NCBI GenBank assembly: GCA_946532885.1
Contig: CAMNBP010000002.1
Location: 1-41,511, forward strand
Direction: 5' to 3'
Length of the DNA: 41,511 bases
From: an uncultured Candidatus Saccharibacteria bacterium
GTDB taxonomy: Bacteria; Patescibacteriota; Saccharimonadia; Saccharimonadales; Saccharimonadaceae
The notes beneath the pieces were generated by a model. That model saw nothing but the letters and a program-made list of their open reading frames with translations, made no database searches and was not told the DNA's origin. Positions 19,626-28,795 of this stretch are shown piece by piece (position 1 is the first letter of the stretch; each line of letters opens with the position of its first letter). The translations under genes and the position numbers were made by a program.

Positions 19626-20690
19626 ATGATCAAAAAGATATTGGGTTACCTAGGGACGGCTATTGTGCAAATATCTGCTCCCGAGCTGATCGCTATCAGC
19701 CTCAACGTCGCCACTTTTGTTTTGTGTGACAATCTCATGCAAAGTGCGTATCTGTGGTCGATCGTATTCTGCTGCGATATTGCCGTTTTGTGCTCACATG
19801 GCGCATGGGTAAAGGCAGGCGGAGACAAAATCTACGGACCATGGCGCACGGCCGCACCGTATCTTGTTCGCTTTATCTGCTCTAGCATTTTGCTCATCAT
19901 GGCGGCAGAAAATAGCGTCGACACAGTTCTTAGTACCTATGTATGGTACATGATTGTGTTGGCTGCCATCTGCGGTGCATTTTACTGCATCCTGCTCACC
20001 ATGCATCAAAGCAATCATACCTGGCTAGAAGGCACTAATGGCCGTATTGGCGTACCGAACTGGATATCAATCACGCGCATTGCTCTATCCATTCTCGTGC
20101 CTCACCTTTACGCTGTTCAGCCATTTGGACAAATTAGCAGCACTATTGCTACCGCCATCTTGGCTCTCGCAATTGTTACCGATGCCGCTGACGGATATAT
20201 TGCTCGTCGTTTCGACCAAATGACCAAAGCCGGAAAAGCGCTTGACCCGTTGGGTGATAAGGTAATCTTCTATCCAACCGTAATCGCCTTTATTCTGGCG
20301 ACATCTGGCCAAGTATTTCTGGAAGCCAACTGGATGCGCATCGCATTTTACGTCGGACTCGGCATCATGTTCTCGCGCGATGTATTGTTCATCGTTTGGT
20401 TTTTTCTGTATTACACCAAGCTATCTGCGGGAATCGGCGCCGGCGTCATCGACAAGGTTCGTATGGCGACCATGTGCGTTTGGCTCAGTACCGCAGCGCT
20501 CGCTCTGACCATTCCGAGCATGCAGAGCCGTATGGCGCTAGCTAGCCTAGTCTGTATGGGTCTAATCGCAGCACTTAGCGTTGCTAGTGTATTTGACGAC
20601 TATGGCCGCGTTAAAAGCGTACTTAAGGCCACGAAATCGCCCACATCGCGACCAGATATCTATCCAGATGAATATAGCGATGATCACTAG
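19626..20690 (+). CDS. CDP-alcohol phosphatidyltransferase family protein (PgsA-like) with extra N-terminal membrane domain
   Basis: TDAADGYIARRFDQMTKAGKALDPLGDK matches DG-AR-G-D-D signature; AAAGGAG RBS. Confidence 0.9.
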   Translation: MIKKILGYLGTAIVQISAPELIAISLNVATFVLCDNLMQSAYLWSIVFCCDIAVLCSHGAWVKAGGDKIYGPWRTAAPYLVRFICSSILLIMAAENSVDTVLSTYVWYMIVLAAICGAFYCILLTMHQSNHTWLEGTNGRIGVPNWISITRIALSILVPHLYAVQPFGQISSTIATAILALAIVTDAADGYIARRFDQMTKAGKALDPLGDKVIFYPTVIAFILATSGQVFLEANWMRIAFYVGLGIMFSRDVLFIVWFFLYYTKLSAGIGAGVIDKVRMATMCVWLSTAALALTIPSMQSRMALASLVCMGLIAALSVASVFDDYGRVKSVLKATKSPTSRPDIYPDEYSDDH

Positions 20691-20700
20691 CTCCACGACA

Positions 20701-20727
20701 AAAAGCCGCCCCGGTGGGGCGGCTTTC
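20701..20727. terminator. Bidirectional hairpin terminator
   Basis: AAAGCCGCCCC-GGT-GGGGCGGCTTT. Confidence 0.8.
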
Positions 20728-20728
20728 G

Positions 20729-21535
20729 TCATTTCATCATCAGTGCGGAAGTAACGGTTTTTAAATCCGTTTTTTCTAAGTTCCAAATTCCCAACGTCGC
20801 CATTTTCACAATTAAACTGCCATTAAATAAACTAATTGGCGCATATCCCGTATCCTTAATCCCCATTGATATTATTTCGCCATTTTGCGCCACAATTAAT
20901 TGTTCGTTATGAAACGTCACAATCGTCATTTCATACGTCAAAGTAAATTTATGTAAGGTCTCTACCAACTGATTTGTTGGCATCGACAAGGTGATAACTT
21001 TCGGATAATACAGTGAACGCAATAGTTTCTGCAATTGTGGCAAACTTGCCAACAAGATAGTCCGGGCATCCCGCATTGACCAATTCGTCGCATCTGCCGT
21101 AACGGCATCGATTGCATCGCGTGTTAAATATATTGGCCTATCTACTCGGTTCAAAAATTCCGCCATCACAATTGATGTTTCGCCGTTTTTGCCCAAATCT
21201 CCAACTAAAATGATTGCATCCGCCCACTCAGCCTGACGCAACATTTCCGGCAAAGATTTTTGACCAAACGCACCTGATACCTCCGATTCAGCAAAATAAA
21301 TGTCCGGCGTCGATGGTACCATATTTTTTAAAGAATCTGGCATTACGGCACGACATTCGCCAACTCCTATTTTGCCAGCTTCTTGCATGGCATTCGCTAC
21401 CGTGAAAAACATCCCTTTATTTCCGCCAATCAACAACAATTTGCCAGCAAATCTTCGCTGCTCCGGACGCATCGTGTCGACTTCTGGGAATAACTTCTCT
21501 GCTCCCTGCCTTTGCCAATAATCAAAATCCGCCAT
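20729..21535 (-). CDS. NnrD-like (NAD(P)H-hydrate dehydratase/ribokinase fold) protein, divergent
   Basis: FAGKLLLIGGNKGMFFTVANAMQEAGKIGVGECRAVMPDSL; start moved to MADFDYW. Confidence 0.6.
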   Translation of the reverse strand: MADFDYWQRQGAEKLFPEVDTMRPEQRRFAGKLLLIGGNKGMFFTVANAMQEAGKIGVGECRAVMPDSLKNMVPSTPDIYFAESEVSGAFGQKSLPEMLRQAEWADAIILVGDLGKNGETSIVMAEFLNRVDRPIYLTRDAIDAVTADATNWSMRDARTILLASLPQLQKLLRSLYYPKVITLSMPTNQLVETLHKFTLTYEMTIVTFHNEQLIVAQNGEIISMGIKDTGYAPISLFNGSLIVKMATLGIWNLEKTDLKTVTSALMMK

Positions 21536-22329
21536 TATTTCAACTCCAACACGATTGGGCAATGATCGGACCCCATAATATCGCCACAAATATCTGCCGT
21601 GACGATCTTTTCACGTAAACGTTCAGATGCCAAGAAATAATCGATTCTCCAACCGACATTCTTTGCTCGTGCGCCGCCGCGATATGACCACCATGTGTAT
21701 CGAACCTCTTCTGGATGAAGCGTACGAAAAGTATCAATAAAGCCACTCGCTAAGTAATTTGTCATGCCTTGGCGCCCCTCCTTCGTGAAACCAGCATGTC
21801 CTTCATTTTGTTTTGGTCGTGCCAAATCGATTTCTTCATGAGCTACGTTAAAATCACCACACATAATTACCGGTTTTTTCTCGTCCAACTTTTTCATATA
21901 AGCCAATAAAGCCTTGTCCCAAACCAATTCACGATACTTCAATCGTCCTAAATCATCTTTTTCGTTCGGCACGTATGTATCAATCAGATAGAAATCCTCA
22001 TATTCTGCCGTCAGGACACGACCTTCTTTGCGCGCGTCGCCAAAAGTGTCTTCCCAGCCATCAATCGCCTGTTCAATTTCTGCCGGAAAATCATAAAACA
22101 CAGCAATTGGCTTCGTTTTCGTGAAAATCGCCGTGCCGGAATATCCTGCACGCTCAGCCGAATTCCATAACTCCTCATATTCAGCGAAATCTATTTCTGC
22201 CTGCCCCTGTTGTGCTTTCGTCTCCTGTAGACACAAAATGTCCGGCTGCTCTCTTGCTATCATTTCTTGCAGCGCGCCCTTTTTCAAAACCGCACGCAAG
22301 CCATTTACGTTCCATGAGTAAATCTTCAT
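21535..22329 (-). CDS. xthA: Exodeoxyribonuclease III
   Basis: MKIYSWNVNGLRAVL, LCLQETKAQ, GDFNVAHEEIDLARPK, GSDHCPIVLEL. Confidence 0.95.
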   Translation of the reverse strand: MKIYSWNVNGLRAVLKKGALQEMIAREQPDILCLQETKAQQGQAEIDFAEYEELWNSAERAGYSGTAIFTKTKPIAVFYDFPAEIEQAIDGWEDTFGDARKEGRVLTAEYEDFYLIDTYVPNEKDDLGRLKYRELVWDKALLAYMKKLDEKKPVIMCGDFNVAHEEIDLARPKQNEGHAGFTKEGRQGMTNYLASGFIDTFRTLHPEEVRYTWWSYRGGARAKNVGWRIDYFLASERLREKIVTADICGDIMGSDHCPIVLELK

Positions 22330-22409
22330 CTTATTTTCATTATACAAGAAACTTTCAGTCTATCGGATGGCCGAATACCGGTTTTCTAAAAACCATATAT
22401 AATATACAT

Positions 22410-23015
22410 ATGCGTTTACGAAATATATTTTCTATTAAAAATCTCATTAAATTAATCTGTAGTTTACCTGTTGTTCTCGTGGTGCTCTATTTTGTTCCGG
22501 TATTAGGCATCATCATGGTAATTGCACGTTATTTTCTCTACAGTGAGCGCCACTTCTATCGCATGCCAATTGCAATGATCATCGTCGGCTTAGTCGCCTT
22601 GTTGCCGCGCGGACTTGAACTTGCTATCACAAATTTCAATCTCAATCTTAGCATCCCATATCTAGATACCATTCTCGCGCATAATCTTTATCCGCACTTC
22701 ATGGATTATGGCAAATTTATCCTCATCGCCGGCATTATCATCCTAATCGTTTCGTATCTGCTAAAAAGCTTTATATCTAAACTCAGTAATAATATTCGTA
22801 CTATGGTCAGCCAATACACTTCCACAAAACAGGCTGAGGATATGGAAATCCGTAAAGAAAATGATCTAAAGATGCGCGAAAAAGAAATCACTTCTGCACA
22901 GCAAACCCCACACGCCGTCAAATGCCCACACTGTGGCAAGACAAACTCTATTATCGGCACCGTTGGTAAATGTAAATCTTGCCGTTCAGCCATCGAATGG
23001 CACGCTAAGAAGTAA
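22410..23015 (+). CDS. Membrane protein with C-terminal zinc ribbon
   Basis: Start MRLRNIFSIKN 6 nt after TATAAT; CPHCGKTNSIIGTVGKCKSC. Confidence 0.75.
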   Translation: MRLRNIFSIKNLIKLICSLPVVLVVLYFVPVLGIIMVIARYFLYSERHFYRMPIAMIIVGLVALLPRGLELAITNFNLNLSIPYLDTILAHNLYPHFMDYGKFILIAGIIILIVSYLLKSFISKLSNNIRTMVSQYTSTKQAEDMEIRKENDLKMREKEITSAQQTPHAVKCPHCGKTNSIIGTVGKCKSCRSAIEWHAKK

Positions 23016-23066
23016 TTAAAACTATTAGCTTTTTTCAATCTCACCATAAGATGTTATAATTTTGTT

Positions 23067-24632
23067 ATGACGAAACCTTCACCTCGATTGAAGCAAGCCA
23101 TAGAGGTCGCCACTAAGGCTCACGAAGGTCAACTTCGCAAAACCGGCGAACCCTATATTATTCATCCGCTTGCAGTTATGAAAATCCTCGAAGAATGGAA
23201 CATGGACGAGGATACAGTTATTGCCGGTGTCCTGCATGATACCGTCGAGGATACCCCTCTCACACTTCAAGAAATCGAAGATCAATTCGGCAAAGACGTC
23301 GCCTTTTTAGTTAACGGAGTCACAAAACTCAGTAAAGCTCGTTCTGGCATGAAAGACCTCAATGAGTATTTACCAAAAACCGGCGACAATCTTCTCAAAC
23401 TTCTCATTGCAACCGGCCAAGACATTCGCGTCTTAATCATTAAGCTCGCCGACCGCTTGCATAACTTACGCACCCTCGGCGCCCTTCCACCAGAAAAGCA
23501 GAAGAAAATTGCCCGCGAATCACTCGAGGTTTTCGCGCCACTTGCCGACCGTCTCCAAATGGGGCGTGTTCGCGTCGAAATCGAAGAGACTAGCTTCATG
23601 TACGTCAACCCTAAGCGCTACGAAGAACTAAAGAAACTCACTGCCGAACGTCTGAAAAAAGCCGATAAGAAGCTTAAAGCCGCCCAAGAGGCTGTCGAGC
23701 AAGCTCTCAAAAAGGAACATATCAAGTACAAATGCGATGGTCGCGTTAAATCTATCTATTCCCTCCACAAAAAGCTCGCTAAATACAATCAAAACATCGA
23801 CCGCATTTACGATATTATCGCCCTTCGTTTTATTGTCGAAGATACCACTACATGTTATCTCGTACTCGGTATTATTCATTCTCTCTTCAAGCCCATGGAT
23901 GGACGCGTAAAGGACTACATTGCTATGCCAAAACAAAACGGCTACCAATCTCTCCATACGACCGTCATTACTAACGATAAACAAATCGTAGAATTCCAGA
24001 TTCGCACCTTCGAAATGCACGATTATGCCGAACGCGGTCTTGCCGCTACCTTCTTCTATAACGAGCAGAAGCTCACTTCCGCCTACACTGAAGGCCGTGT
24101 TAGTAAATTACCGTCCAACCTTCTCTGGATCAAGGAATTACAGGAATCTGCCACCAAATTGGCATCTGGCGAGAAAATCGACGAAAAGAAGCTCAAACTC
24201 AATCTTTTTGCCGATAAAATCTTCGTCTACACACCAAAGGGTGACATTATTGATTTGCCAAAAGGCTCCATGCCGCTAGATTTCGCCTATCGTCTTCATA
24301 GTGAAATTGGTGCTCAGTGTACTGGTGCAATCGTAAACGGCAAAATGGTCGACCTTAAAACTAAACTCAAACAAGGCGACGTGGTTGAAATTCTCACCGC
24401 AAAGAATTCAAAACCCAATCCGGGTTGGCTTGATAAGGTTTTCAGTCGCCACGCTCGCCATAAACTTGTCAGCCAACTCCGATCCTTCTTGCCGGACTTC
24501 GCGCCAAAACCAGCCGAAGATAAAACCAAGAAGAACAAGAAATCACCCAAAGAGAAAGAACTCGAGGCAAAGAAGGCTTCTGCCGCTGCTTCTGCTTCAG
24601 AAAAGAAATCCGAGCACAAAAATAAAAAATAG
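23067..24632 (+). CDS. RelA/SpoT-family (p)ppGpp synthetase/hydrolase (HD + synthetase + TGS; no C-terminal ACT/zinc-finger region)
   Basis: GQLRKTGEPYIIHPLAV, HDTVEDT, RLHNLRTL, YDIIALRFIV, MPKQNGYQSLHTTV, TPKGDIIDLPKGSMPLDFAYRLHS. Confidence 0.95.
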   Translation: MTKPSPRLKQAIEVATKAHEGQLRKTGEPYIIHPLAVMKILEEWNMDEDTVIAGVLHDTVEDTPLTLQEIEDQFGKDVAFLVNGVTKLSKARSGMKDLNEYLPKTGDNLLKLLIATGQDIRVLIIKLADRLHNLRTLGALPPEKQKKIARESLEVFAPLADRLQMGRVRVEIEETSFMYVNPKRYEELKKLTAERLKKADKKLKAAQEAVEQALKKEHIKYKCDGRVKSIYSLHKKLAKYNQNIDRIYDIIALRFIVEDTTTCYLVLGIIHSLFKPMDGRVKDYIAMPKQNGYQSLHTTVITNDKQIVEFQIRTFEMHDYAERGLAATFFYNEQKLTSAYTEGRVSKLPSNLLWIKELQESATKLASGEKIDEKKLKLNLFADKIFVYTPKGDIIDLPKGSMPLDFAYRLHSEIGAQCTGAIVNGKMVDLKTKLKQGDVVEILTAKNSKPNPGWLDKVFSRHARHKLVSQLRSFLPDFAPKPAEDKTKKNKKSPKEKELEAKKASAAASASEKKSEHKNKK

Positions 24633-24655
24633 CCCCCACCAAGGGGTTATTTTTT
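24624..24655. terminator. Bidirectional hairpin terminator
   Basis: AAAAAATAGCCCC...GGGGTTATTTTTT. Confidence 0.8.
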
Positions 24656-25351
24656 AATACCACCGAATCGACGATCACGCTTCGTATATTCGACTATTGC
24701 CTGGTCAAAGTCCGCCTCATGAAAATCCGGGAAATAAGTCTTTGGAAAGTAAAACTCTGCATACGAATTTTGCCACAGCAAGAAATTACTCAATCGCAAC
24801 TCGCCACTGGTCCGAATCATTAAGTCTATATCTGGTAAATCTTGATACAGGTATTTTGCAAAATCTTTTTCTTCCCAATCCGAAACATCCACTCCACTCG
24901 CAACAATTTTCTTTACGGCATCCAAAATCTCCGCCCTGCCACCATAATTCATGCAGAAATTTATCGTACCACCAGTATTGCCCGCCGTCTCTCGCACAAG
25001 TTCATCTCTCGCCGCAATAACTTTCTGTGGCAACGGTTCGTCACGACCAGAAAACACAACTCGAATATTATTTTCATTAAACTCACGCAACTTACTCTTA
25101 TACATCAATACGAATAAATCCATCAGATGGTCGACTTCAGCCTTATCGCGCTTAAAGTTTTCAGTCGAGAATACATACAAACTTAATACTTTTACGCCTT
25201 TTGAGAGAATATATTTACTGAGTTTAATTAAGTTATCAAAACCAGCGTCATGCCCTTTTATGCGCGGCAAACCGCGCTCTTTGGCCCATCGACCATTACC
25301 ATCGACAATTATCGCAACATGATTCGGTACTTTTAATTCGCTATAGTCCAT
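24647..25351 (-). CDS. uppS: Isoprenyl transferase (undecaprenyl diphosphate synthase)
   Basis: HVAIIVDGNGRWAKERGLPRIKGHDAG, LSLYVFSTENFKR, DIDLMIRTSGELRLSNFLLWQNSYAEFYF. Confidence 0.96.
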   Translation of the reverse strand: MDYSELKVPNHVAIIVDGNGRWAKERGLPRIKGHDAGFDNLIKLSKYILSKGVKVLSLYVFSTENFKRDKAEVDHLMDLFVLMYKSKLREFNENNIRVVFSGRDEPLPQKVIAARDELVRETAGNTGGTINFCMNYGGRAEILDAVKKIVASGVDVSDWEEKDFAKYLYQDLPDIDLMIRTSGELRLSNFLLWQNSYAEFYFPKTYFPDFHEADFDQAIVEYTKRDRRFGGIKK

Positions 25352-25401
25352 ACCCTAATCTTAGCACAACCATTCCAATCGTCTTTTGCTATACTATCTT
25401 T

Positions 25402-26016
25402 ATGACAACAGGTAAAATATTCTTATCTGGCGGCGGCGATGAGCAAGCCACCAAACTTCTCGATCAATATTTCTTTAAAGAGGTCCCACTTAATAGCAAT
25501 ATCCTCTATATTGCCACCGGCTTCCGCGAAAACGAAAAATTCGCCAACGCCATGGAATGGATGCAGGATATGATTAATATGCACGGTCGTAGTGACGTTA
25601 ACTTTCATATGGTCGATGATTTAACCAACCTCAATCATCTAGGTGATTTCTCTGCGGTATATGTTGGCGGCGGCGACGTCGATACTTTAATGGATGAGTT
25701 TGACCGCACCGGCTTCGAGTTCGTTCTCAAAAGCTACAGCGAACACGGCGGCACTGTATATGGCGGCGGTGGTGGCTCAATCGTGCTCGGCAAGTTTATC
25801 GACACGCGTCGCGAAATTCGTCGTCATTACAAAACCGGCGTCGAATTACTTGGTAAATACTCCGTATTTCCAGGCTATCGCGACGAAAATATGGACGGCT
25901 GGGTTTCTAGTCACGATTCTCACCTCATTTGTGTTCCGGACGGTATCGGCGTCATCGTCAAAGACGGCAAAATTATTGGCGATGCTGGTAAAAGTTACAA
26001 AATTTACGATTTGTAA
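25402..26016 (+). CDS. Peptidase E (S51)-like protein, class I glutamine-amidotransferase fold
   Basis: VYVGGGDVDTLMDEFDRTG and GGTVYGGGGGSIVLGK. Confidence 0.75.
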   Translation: MTTGKIFLSGGGDEQATKLLDQYFFKEVPLNSNILYIATGFRENEKFANAMEWMQDMINMHGRSDVNFHMVDDLTNLNHLGDFSAVYVGGGDVDTLMDEFDRTGFEFVLKSYSEHGGTVYGGGGGSIVLGKFIDTRREIRRHYKTGVELLGKYSVFPGYRDENMDGWVSSHDSHLICVPDGIGVIVKDGKIIGDAGKSYKIYDL

Positions 26017-26021
26017 TCAAC

Positions 26022-26050
26022 AAAAATACCCCCGAATGGGGGTATTTTTT
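26022..26050. terminator. Bidirectional hairpin terminator
   Basis: AAAAATACCCCCGAATGGGGGTATTTTTT. Confidence 0.85.
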
Positions 26051-27365
26051 AAAGCTCTGCAATTTTGACGCGCACCTGTTCGGTCGTATCACGATCGCGC
26101 ACCGTCACGGTGTCATCTTCGAGCGTATCGAAGTCGATTACGATACATTTTGGTGTACCAATTTCGTCTTGTTTGCGGTAGCGTTTACCGATATTACCAG
26201 AATCATCCCAAGTTACATTGCCATACTTCTCACGTAGATTCTTATAGACCTCTTGGGCTTTTGCGACTAGCTCCGGCTTATTCTTCAAAAGCGGCGACAC
26301 ACAAAAACGATATGGCGCCAAATCTTCCGACAACTTCAAAAGCGTACGCTTTTCGCCATTAACTTCATCTTCGCAATAAGCCGTACACAAAACTGCCATC
26401 ACAAGACGCTCTACGCCCATTGAAGGCTCAATTACATGCGGAATAAAGCGCTTGCCGCCACCCTTCACGATATATTCCATATTCTTACCGCTCTCACGCT
26501 GAATATTGCTAAGGTCGAAATCCGTACGATAAGCAATCCCCATCAGCTCTTCGCAGCCAATTGGATAATCAAACTCTATATCAATCGTGCGCTTCGAATA
26601 ATGCGCGCGGTCCTCTGCTGGCACATCTAGCTCGTGAATATTTTCTTTGTTTAAGCCCATCTTATTCTCGAGAAAATCGTGGCAACCTGCCAAAAGTTTA
26701 TCGAAGTGCTCTTCCCACGTTTCTGGATCGACAAAATATTCAATCTCCATCTGATTAAACTCGCGTGAGCGGAAAATAAAATCACGCGGCGAAATTTCAT
26801 TACGAAAAGCCTTACCCTGCTGCGCAATACCAAATGGCAAATCAGGATAAATCGTATCGACAACGTTCTTGTAATTCGTAAAGATACCTTGCGCAGTCTC
26901 TGGGCGGAGATAGGCAATATTGTCAGGGTCGGTGCCGACATTAGTCTTAAACATACCATTAAACTGCTTAATGTCAGACCAGTTCGTCTTACCACAATTC
27001 GGGCACTTCAAGTTAAGAGCCTTGAACTCATCTGTCGTGACGTGTTCAGAAATCTCGTCCGACATTTTATCGGCACGAAAACGGTTGTGACACTCCTTAC
27101 ATTCCACCAGCGGATCATTAAATGTTTCCGTATGCCCAGACGCTTTCCAAACTTGCGGATTCATAATAATCGCCGCATCCACACCATACATATCTTCACG
27201 GTTTTCAACCCAGTATTGCCACCAGGCATCCATAATTTTCTTCTTCAAGGTCACGCCAAGCGGCCCAAAATCCCATGTTCCAGCCATGCCGCCATACACG
27301 TCTGATCCTTGCCAGATAAAACCACGGCGCTTGCAAAGGCTAACGATATCTTCCATTTTTGCCAT
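26049..27365 (-). CDS. glyQS: Glycyl-tRNA synthetase (class II, dimeric type)
   Basis: SLCKRRGFIWQGSDVYGGMAGTWDFGPLG, LRPETAQGIFTNYKNV, GIAQQGKAFRNEISPR, EPSMGVERL. Confidence 0.97.
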   Translation of the reverse strand: MAKMEDIVSLCKRRGFIWQGSDVYGGMAGTWDFGPLGVTLKKKIMDAWWQYWVENREDMYGVDAAIIMNPQVWKASGHTETFNDPLVECKECHNRFRADKMSDEISEHVTTDEFKALNLKCPNCGKTNWSDIKQFNGMFKTNVGTDPDNIAYLRPETAQGIFTNYKNVVDTIYPDLPFGIAQQGKAFRNEISPRDFIFRSREFNQMEIEYFVDPETWEEHFDKLLAGCHDFLENKMGLNKENIHELDVPAEDRAHYSKRTIDIEFDYPIGCEELMGIAYRTDFDLSNIQRESGKNMEYIVKGGGKRFIPHVIEPSMGVERLVMAVLCTAYCEDEVNGEKRTLLKLSEDLAPYRFCVSPLLKNKPELVAKAQEVYKNLREKYGNVTWDDSGNIGKRYRKQDEIGTPKCIVIDFDTLEDDTVTVRDRDTTEQVRVKIAEL

Positions 27366-27427
27366 ATTTTTCTCCTTTCAAAATGCTATCAATCCCCCTA
27401 AGTTCTGCTCTAAGAGTCACAAGAATA

Positions 27428-27481
27428 CTAGGCCCGAAGGCCACCTTTAAAACCACCGATGAAGTATTTGTACTCGTTCAT
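27428..27481 (-). CDS. Putative glycine-rich leader peptide MNEYKYFIGGFKGGLRA upstream of glyQS
   Basis: ATG AAC GAG TAC AAA TAC TTC ATC GGT GGT TTT AAA GGT GGC CTT CGG GCC TAG; ATG 6 nt from TGATATAAT. Confidence 0.6.
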   Translation of the reverse strand: MNEYKYFIGGFKGGLRA

Positions 27482-27487
27482 GTTTTA

Positions 27488-27496
27488 ATTATATCA
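27488..27496 (-). promoter_or_regulatory. Extended -10 promoter of the glyQS leader
   Basis: TGATATAAT on the minus strand. Confidence 0.7.
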
Positions 27497-27560
27497 CTTT
27501 TCAAGATATAATCATCCTACGCACCTTAATAGGTAGATTTTCGAAAAGGAGTGATTCTCT

Positions 27561-28253
27561 ATGGTTTTTCTTGATCAGCTTCACGATCGCATCATTCATG
27601 ATCCGGAATGGCAAGAGTGGGCTAAAATGGTAGGCCAATATAACGCCGATACAGAGATTAAATTCGGCTGTGATCACAGTAAACCGCATTGGCTCCGCGT
27701 TGCTGCGGTCGCCAAGGATTTCGTCCGTCGCGCCGGAGGCAATCATTACGAAATGCTTCTCGCCGACATCGCCGGACTCATCCATGACTGCGGACTTATT
27801 TGCGGCGACGCTAATCATGCCACCAATGGCGCCCGTATTGCCGAAGCTTATCTCAAATCACGCTGGGGAAATGGTCGTCCACTCAAAGATAGTGACATCG
27901 CCATCATTATCCATGCCATTGCACATCATAGCAGTTGTGACGATATTCAAAATCTAGTCGACGCTGCTTTAATTTTCGCCGACAAAACTGACCTCGACCA
28001 TCGTCGCGCCCTGCAAACCGTCAACCATACTCAGCAAGAAATTACTAAGATAAAACAAATCCAGTTCAAAATCACTAAGACGACTCTTGCCTTAAACTAC
28101 GAAGTTGCAGACGACTTTAATCTCGACAATTTTCATTGGAAGAAGGCTTTTGATGCACCTGCTGCCGTCGCCGTATTTCTTAGCAAAGAGTTCCGTTTTT
28201 ATATCAACGGACGCCCAGTTCGCCTGTCTACCTCACAAACCCCCACCGTTTAA
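27561..28253 (+). CDS. HD-domain metal-dependent phosphohydrolase-like protein
   Basis: HSKPHWLRV...AGLIHDCGL...HAIAHHS...DAALIFADKTD; AAAAGGAG RBS. Confidence 0.8.
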   Translation: MVFLDQLHDRIIHDPEWQEWAKMVGQYNADTEIKFGCDHSKPHWLRVAAVAKDFVRRAGGNHYEMLLADIAGLIHDCGLICGDANHATNGARIAEAYLKSRWGNGRPLKDSDIAIIIHAIAHHSSCDDIQNLVDAALIFADKTDLDHRRALQTVNHTQQEITKIKQIQFKITKTTLALNYEVADDFNLDNFHWKKAFDAPAAVAVFLSKEFRFYINGRPVRLSTSQTPTV

Positions 28254-28266
28254 CGGCGGGGGTTTA
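28236..28266 (+). terminator. Hairpin terminator overlapping the stop codon of the HD-domain gene
   Basis: AACCCCCACCGTTTAACGGCGGGGGTTT. Confidence 0.7.
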
Positions 28267-28325
28267 TTGATGTCTAGAATTAAAAACGCTTATTCATAAC
28301 TTCATTTTTATATATAATAAGGAAT

Positions 28326-28724
28326 ATGGACAAACAAGAGCTCTCAGATTTCTTAGAGGAAAAAGACCTATCAGAGCAAACCCCAAAAGAAGAACAAGAC
28401 AAAATATTCAAGGAAGCTCTTGCGAAGATTGACGACAGTTATGAAAAATACTCTAAACAAACTATCACCGCGTCAATAGTAATCATCGTCATCATAATCG
28501 CACTCCTTGTCGCGACCATCATTACCGACAAGATAATATACGTTTGTATTTCGGAGGTAGTTGCTCTATCTTTGTTTGAACAAGGCTCCGCTTTAATTAT
28601 CCGTTCCAGACACCTCAGCAACAGTGCACGTTACACAATAATCGGCATCATCATTGGCATTTTCCCGATAGTATATTTCTTTTTAACTAATCTCGTCTAT
28701 CATTTCATCAATTGGCCCTTTTAA
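28326..28724 (+). CDS. Small membrane protein, unknown function
   Basis: 132 aa, charged N-terminus and several TM helices; TATAAT 7 nt upstream of ATG. Confidence 0.65.
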   Translation: MDKQELSDFLEEKDLSEQTPKEEQDKIFKEALAKIDDSYEKYSKQTITASIVIIVIIIALLVATIITDKIIYVCISEVVALSLFEQGSALIIRSRHLSNSARYTIIGIIIGIFPIVYFFLTNLVYHFINWPF

Positions 28725-28795
28725 ACCATTGGCAAAAATCAAAAAGCTTGAACTAGCAATCGAAAAAATAGGGCTTTTTGCGTCATAGCTTTTAT

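Noticed and set aside
27366-27496. T-box riboswitch upstream of glyQS
   Set aside because: No T-box AGGGTGGNACC motif, no specifier-loop stem and no strong terminator with U-run could be seen.
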